A DNA stretch of 17,774 bases. It comes from an uncultured Magnetococcales bacterium. GTDB lineage: Bacteria > Pseudomonadota > Magnetococcia > Magnetococcales > Magnetaquicoccaceae. The stretch covers positions 1-17,774 of the forward strand of contig CAIWLA010000501.1 in NCBI GenBank assembly GCA_903913345.1, in the 5' to 3' direction. Position numbers and translations under genes: made by a program. The notes under the pieces are model-generated. The model saw nothing but the letters and a program-made list of their open reading frames with translations, did not search any database and was not told where the DNA came from. Of this stretch, positions 14,299 through 17,774 are shown one piece after another (positions within the stretch are counted from its first letter, which is position 1; each line of letters starts with the position of its first letter).

Positions 14299-15369
14299 TT
14301 ATGGCTGAGGTTTGTCCAGCCACTCACCAATGAATCCAGGCGAACGAATGGGCTGACCCGCCTCGGTGATCATCAAAACCTCACTGCCTGGAAAATGGGC
14401 GAGCAGAGCCAACCCCTTTTCCGGACCCAGGACAAAAATGGCGGTCGCCAGGGAGTTGGCCGTGGTGGAGTTGGCGGCTTGAACGGAGACCGAACTCAGG
14501 CCGGATTGGGCAGGAGCCGCCGTTGTGGGATCCATGATGTGGTGATACCGTCGACCCTCGTAGATAAAAAACCGCTCATAATCCCCGGAGGTCGCCATGG
14601 CCATGTCCCCTTTCAACAGCGAGACAGCGACCACCTGATCCGGTTGGCGCGGATCCTGTAAACCGATGCGCCAGGGAACGCCCCCTTTGCTGCCAAGGAT
14701 GCGCAAATCACCCCCCGCATCCACCACGGCATCGGTCACCCCTTCCTGGCGCAGCACGGCGATGGCCTGATCAATGGCATGTCCCTTCCCAATGCTGCCC
14801 AGGTCCAGCCCGACACGGCGATTTTTTAGGTATATCTGGAAGGCATGATCTTCTCCCTCACGCAGGACGATGGCATCGGTGGATGGATACCCTTGCAACC
14901 AATCCCGCAAAGCCTCTGCGGCCGGCGGTTGGGTGACGACCCTCTCCGTGGAAAAACCCCAGAGGGTGGTCAGGGGTTCCAGACCTATGGAAAAGGCCCC
15001 GCCGGACTGGGTTGACACCACCAAACCCCGCTGCACCAATTGGCCCAACTCGGCAGAGATCGGTATCCATGTTTCACGTGAAACCTGATTGATCCGGCTG
15101 ACCTCGCTGGTTGGTCGATGCCAACTCATCGCCTCTTCAATGCGATCCATCTCGGCAAAGGCCCGCTGGACGGCCCGATCGGACGAACCTTGCGTCATGC
15201 CCCACGTGGAGATGGAGACCAGCGTACCCATCAACATCCGGGTTGTCGTCTGAACCGGTGGTGCCCGGTGGAGAATACCCATCCAAAGTGCCAGGACCAA
15301 CAACGCGGCCAATCCCAGCGGTAGCCCTATTTTCAGCACAGCACGCCAACGCTCACCCATCCTGGTCAC
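14299..15369 (-). CDS. apbE: FAD:protein FMN transferase ApbE
   Basis: Seen: 356 residues from GTG 15369, whose GTG overlaps the rsmE stop; ATG 15360 is an equally plausible start. A hydrophobic N-terminal anchor (about 12-32), without an obvious lipobox, places it in the periplasm. ApbE motifs are MGTLVSIST (47-55), DLGSIGKGHAID (189-200), DAGGD (217-221) and HHIMDPTT (276-283). The metal site near the C-terminus reads TTANSLATA (302-310), with N305 where the family usually has a Mg-binding Asp and T309 conserved. Known: ApbE cleaves FAD and links FMN through phosphate to Thr or Ser in exported flavoproteins such as RnfG, NqrB/C and FMN_bind proteins. No FMN_bind target is in the window. The NusG_II and Gx genes downstream are its common partners. 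Length is normal. Confidence 0.93.
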   Translation of the reverse strand: MTRMGERWRAVLKIGLPLGLAALLVLALWMGILHRAPPVQTTTRMLMGTLVSISTWGMTQGSSDRAVQRAFAEMDRIEEAMSWHRPTSEVSRINQVSRETWIPISAELGQLVQRGLVVSTQSGGAFSIGLEPLTTLWGFSTERVVTQPPAAEALRDWLQGYPSTDAIVLREGEDHAFQIYLKNRRVGLDLGSIGKGHAIDQAIAVLRQEGVTDAVVDAGGDLRILGSKGGVPWRIGLQDPRQPDQVVAVSLLKGDMAMATSGDYERFFIYEGRRYHHIMDPTTAAPAQSGLSSVSVQAANSTTANSLATAIFVLGPEKGLALLAHFPGSEVLMITEAGQPIRSPGFIGEWLDKPQP

Positions 15370-16100
15370 CCCATATCACCCCAAAATAATTGACAAGCCG
15401 CCACGACAACCAGTCCTGCCGTCTCGGTCCGCAAAATGCGCGGTCCAAGCCCCAGGGTGGCAAAACCCAGGTGTTCCCTGGCAAACGCCTCTTCCTGTGG
15501 CTCCAGACCACCCTCCGGCCCAACCAGCACGGTGACGGACTCACCCGGATGGGGAAGCCGGTGCAGAGCGGAGGATGCCCGGCTTTGTTCCCAGAACAGC
15601 CAACGCGGCCCCGAAGGCAGCCCTTCCCCCAGGCGGCTCCACGGCAAAGGTTCCAGGATCTCCGGGATTCGAATCCGTCCACTTTGCTCCGCCGCTTCAA
15701 TGGCAATACGATGCAGACGCCGCTGCCGATTGGCGGTCAGTTGGCCACCGGCGTTGCTCGCACTGCGCCGGCAGAGGAGGGGAATGATGCGGGCAACCCC
15801 CAGTTCGACCCCTTTCTGGATGACCAGTTCCATGGCATCCGGCTTGGCCACCCCTTGCACCAGGGTAATGGCCAAGGGCGATTCACGATGGCAGGGGAGA
15901 AAGGCCAACACCTCCATCTGCGCCGGGGATTGGCTCACCAGTGCGGCCTGCCATTCGCCCCCATCCAGTCCCGTAAAAAGAATCATCGGCGCACCCGGCC
16001 CCAGACGCAAGGTGCGCAACAAATAGCGTTGCCATTCGGCGTCGGGATCCAGCCGTTGTCCAACCTGCAACGGATGGGGCCAATAGAGACGCGGAATCAT
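15366..16100 (-). CDS. rsmE: 16S rRNA (uracil1498-N3)-methyltransferase RsmE
   Basis: Seen: 244 residues from ATG 16100. The N-terminal PUA-like part starts MIPRLYW. The SPOUT methyltransferase part has KPDAMELVIQKGVELGV (86-102), the SAM-binding knot motif VGPEGGLEPQEE (about 192-203), and LGPRILRTETA (about 217-227), the family's C-terminal signature. It uses S-adenosylmethionine to methylate U1498 of 16S rRNA in the assembled small subunit. Length is normal. It is the first gene of the minus-strand operon and overlaps apbE by 4 bp. It diverges from nnrS across about 180 bp. No good Shine-Dalgarno is visible before the ATG, but the start matches the family N-terminus. Confidence 0.95.
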   Translation of the reverse strand: MIPRLYWPHPLQVGQRLDPDAEWQRYLLRTLRLGPGAPMILFTGLDGGEWQAALVSQSPAQMEVLAFLPCHRESPLAITLVQGVAKPDAMELVIQKGVELGVARIIPLLCRRSASNAGGQLTANRQRRLHRIAIEAAEQSGRIRIPEILEPLPWSRLGEGLPSGPRWLFWEQSRASSALHRLPHPGESVTVLVGPEGGLEPQEEAFAREHLGFATLGLGPRILRTETAGLVVVAACQLFWGDMG

Positions 16101-16188
16101 GGCAACCGGAGAGCGAAGGAAAGGGAATGGTTCATGGGGCCATTTTTACCATTAGTGGAACTCTTTTCACCAGAGATGACGTTCAGGT

Positions 16189-16216
16189 TTGACAGGCTTT
16201 TGTGGGTTGGTATCAT
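16189..16216 (+). promoter_or_regulatory. predicted sigma-70 promoter upstream of nnrS
   Basis: TTGACA (16189-16194), a 16-bp spacer, and TATCAT (16211-16216, 5 of 6 to consensus). Transcription would start near 16223, leaving a leader of about 60 nt before ATG 16283. I see no clear FNR/Dnr-type TTGAT-N4-ATCAA box or NsrR-like palindrome near it. Confidence 0.55.
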
Positions 16217-16282
16217 GGAAGACAAATGGCACCACCCCCACACTCCCTTTGCCTACCCCATCAGATGGGAAACATCGACATC

Positions 16283-17461
16283 ATGAACCGTTCCAGAATA
16301 GACTCTTCCGTATGGCTTTCCTATGGCTTTCGCCTGTTTTTTCTGCTGGCCGCCCTCTGGTCGATGGGGACCATGGCCACCTGGATGTTCATCCTGGATG
16401 GTCACTGGCAGGCCACCACCTTTCTGACGCCGGCGTTGTGGCATGCCCATGAAATGCTGTTTGGCTTTGTCAGTGCCAGTGCAGCGGGCTTTTTGCTGAC
16501 CGCATCGCCCAACTGGTCCAAAAAACCGGCCCTCACCGGAATACCTCTCCTGTTGATGCTCCTTTTCTGGATCATCGGTCGTCTGGCGGTCGCCTCTGCC
16601 GTGTGGTGGCCCGCCGGCCTGGTGGCTGTGCTGGATCTGCTCTTTCCGGTGGCATTGATGATCGTGATCGGATCCACCCTCTGGTATACGGGCAATCCCA
16701 TGCACCGCATTTTTCCCGTATTGCTGGGGCTGATTGTCATCAGTAACGGCCTGGTGCACAGCGAAGCAGTGGGATGGACGGCGGATACGGCCCGCATGGG
16801 GCTTTACCTGGGCATCGACGCCATGGTCTTTTTTTTGGTAATGGTGGGTGGACATGTCATGCCCATGTTTACCCGCATGGCCCTGCAGGCAGATAATCTC
16901 CCGCCGTTCAAGGTGATTCCACTCCTGGAAATAGCCGGGGCCGTCACCATGGTCGGGGTGGTGTTGGGCGATATTTTTTATCTGGACCAACCGATCGCCG
17001 CCCCCTTTTTGATCGCCGCCGGCCTGGTTCAGGGGGTGCGCCTCTCCCAATGGCACAGCCTGAAGAGCGTACATCAGCCCTTGTTGTGGGTGTTGCATCT
17101 GGGCTATGGCTGGTTGGTCATGGGATTGATCGTGCGCGGTCTGGCACAGATGACCCTTTTTATCCCCCCCTCGGCCGCCATGCATGCCTTGAGCGTGGGG
17201 GCCATGGGGCTGTTCATTCTGGGGATCATCTCCCGCATCTCTCTGGTCCATACCGGACGTGCCCTGCTGGCCCATCCCGCCATGACCACCGCCTACAGCC
17301 TGGTCGCAGCGGCGGCCCTCATTCGGGTCTTTGGGGTGGCCTGGTGGCCCCTCTGGAGTCTGCGTCTCTCTGGTTTGCTCTGGGTGGTGGCCTTTGGGCT
17401 GCTTCTGGTGCGCATCCTGCCCGTTTTGCTGCGTCCCCGACCCGATGGTCAACCGGGTTGA
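16283..17461 (+). CDS. nnrS: NnrS family membrane protein (nitric-oxide response)
   Basis: Seen: 392 residues from ATG 16283; a GTG at 16202 and ATG at 16265 are in frame but lie at or near the predicted promoter and lack a ribosome site. About 11-12 hydrophobic helices span the protein. NnrS signatures are WLSYGFRLFFLLAALW (11-26), WHAHEMLFGF (53-62), AGFLLTASPNW (68-78), GGHVMPMFTR (189-198), and HALSVGAMG with SRISLVHTGRAL (301-328). Conserved histidines H54, H56, H191, H301 and H323 are candidate metal or heme ligands. Known: NnrS is a heme- and copper-containing inner-membrane protein first found with denitrification genes. In Vibrio cholerae it protects against nitric-oxide stress by limiting formation of iron-nitrosyl complexes. 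No nitrate, nitrite or NO reductase gene is nearby, so a stress role is as likely as denitrification. Confidence 0.93.
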   Translation: MNRSRIDSSVWLSYGFRLFFLLAALWSMGTMATWMFILDGHWQATTFLTPALWHAHEMLFGFVSASAAGFLLTASPNWSKKPALTGIPLLLMLLFWIIGRLAVASAVWWPAGLVAVLDLLFPVALMIVIGSTLWYTGNPMHRIFPVLLGLIVISNGLVHSEAVGWTADTARMGLYLGIDAMVFFLVMVGGHVMPMFTRMALQADNLPPFKVIPLLEIAGAVTMVGVVLGDIFYLDQPIAAPFLIAAGLVQGVRLSQWHSLKSVHQPLLWVLHLGYGWLVMGLIVRGLAQMTLFIPPSAAMHALSVGAMGLFILGIISRISLVHTGRALLAHPAMTTAYSLVAAAALIRVFGVAWWPLWSLRLSGLLWVVAFGLLLVRILPVLLRPRPDGQPG

Positions 17462-17523
17462 GAGATTCTTCCGGGGGGGGGTAATTCTGTTTCCATGTCA
17501 ATCATGCAATTTTTAAAACTATT

Positions 17524-17610
17524 GCAGGGGTCCGGGGACCGTCACGGTCCCCGGCGGGGGTTTGGGGGCGGAGCCCCCAGTATGCTGCCATATCGGGGCG
17601 TTGCCCCATA
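17524..17610. repeat. composite intergenic repeat with three GC-rich hairpins
   Basis: Three back-to-back hairpins follow nnrS: CCGGGGACCG-TCA-CGGTCCCCGG (17532-17554, perfect 10 bp), TGGGGGC-GGA-GCCCCCA (17563-17579, perfect 7 bp), and GGGGC-GTT-GCCCC (17595-17607) flanked by TAT/ATA. No T-tract follows, so none is a clear intrinsic terminator. The sequence style, GGGTCCGGGG next to GGGGGCGGAGCCCCC, resembles dispersed REP-like elements I recall from other proteobacterial genomes. It probably separates nnrS from the convergent reading frame on the right. Confidence 0.65.
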
Positions 17611-17614
17611 AGCG

Positions 17615-17774
17615 TTAACCTAACGATTCCAACGTTGGCATCTGGCGTTTTCGCTTCCTTGGTGAGTCAGCAAGCCAATCAATTATTTTATGCCAGTTTT
17701 CCATGACTTCCGTGAAACTGAAAATCGGCAAAGCAGCCTGCTGGACCAGATGGATGAAAAAAGAAAATTCACGC
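17615..17774 (-). CDS. hypothetical protein, C-terminal end only (partial)
   Basis: Seen: an open minus-strand frame of 52 codons enters from the right edge and stops at TAA 17615-17617. It reads REFSFFIHLVQQAALPIF, then FTEVMENWHKIIDWLADSP, and ends in a basic RKRKRQ stretch followed by MPTLESLG. The composition is plausible for a protein and clearly AT-richer than the genes to its left, which suggests a different origin. I do not recognise the family. A plus-strand frame from ATG 17703 is also open to the edge, so the choice of strand is not certain. The region 17462-17774 otherwise holds only the hairpin repeat and a G9 run (17473-17481). Confidence 0.45.
   Translation of the reverse strand, partial: REFSFFIHLVQQAALPIFSFTEVMENWHKIIDWLADSPRKRKRQMPTLESLG

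Noticed and set aside
16253..17452. 399-residue antisense frame over nnrS
   Set aside because: It is extremely rich in His, Gln and Gly, as expected from the complement of a hydrophobic membrane protein gene.
17703..17774. plus-strand ATG frame open to the right edge
   Set aside because: It is only 24 codons, with no ribosome site. The opposite strand has a longer open frame.
1..17774. CRISPR arrays, tRNA/rRNA genes, complete insertion sequences, phage or defence islands
   Set aside because: I looked for regularly spaced repeats, cloverleaf sequences and transposase, integrase or defence motifs, and found none that hold up.

Overview
The window is ordinary bacterial chromosome: dense, moderately GC-rich, with both strands used. 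The gene content (RsmE, MutY with a 4Fe-4S cluster, TonB-like protein, two RatA/COQ10-type START proteins, NnrS, hybrid kinase, periplasmic DsbA-like protein) fits a Gram-negative proteobacterium that respires with quinones. The style of genes and the GC-rich intergenic hairpin repeats remind me of Magnetococcia, but that placement is a guess. There is no rRNA, tRNA, CRISPR array, prophage or complete insertion sequence. One toxin-antitoxin locus has decayed, and one large gene is split by an apparent single-base frameshift.

Layout. 1-765 (minus): a small WGR-domain protein overlapping a metallo-beta-lactamase-fold hydrolase that runs off the left edge. 879-3916 (plus): a stand-alone JAMM/MPN+ metallopeptidase, then an 853-residue membrane hybrid histidine kinase with PAS, HisKA, HATPase, a degenerate receiver, a normal receiver and Hpt. 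4068-4491 (minus): an intact Xre/HigA-type antitoxin behind only the C-terminal tail of its RelE/HigB-type toxin, flanked by a perfect 14-bp inverted repeat. 4673-6662 (minus): two tandem RatA/COQ10-like START proteins, then a periplasmic protein fusing a SurA-N-like region to a DsbA-type thioredoxin domain. 6893-11199 (plus): a PPDK-related phosphotransferase of about 1,435 residues once its frame is repaired. It has a very long helical N-terminal part, an ATP-grasp domain and a phosphohistidine domain, but no PEP/pyruvate TIM barrel. 11172-16100 (minus): a six-gene, tightly packed operon reading RsmE, ApbE, NusG_II protein, Gx/HepSI membrane protein, TonB-like protein, MutY. 16283-17461 (plus): NnrS, with a good sigma-70 promoter upstream. 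17462-17774: three adjacent GC-rich hairpins, then the 3' end of an AT-richer reading frame that leaves the right edge on the minus strand.

How the genes may work together. The ApbE, NusG_II, Gx and TonB-like block looks like an envelope flavinylation or electron-transfer module embedded among housekeeping genes. ApbE would attach FMN to an exported protein, and the NusG_II and Gx proteins are its common companions. The most interesting object is the PPDK-like protein, because its domain set implies that it phosphorylates an acceptor other than pyruvate, or depends on a separate acceptor protein.
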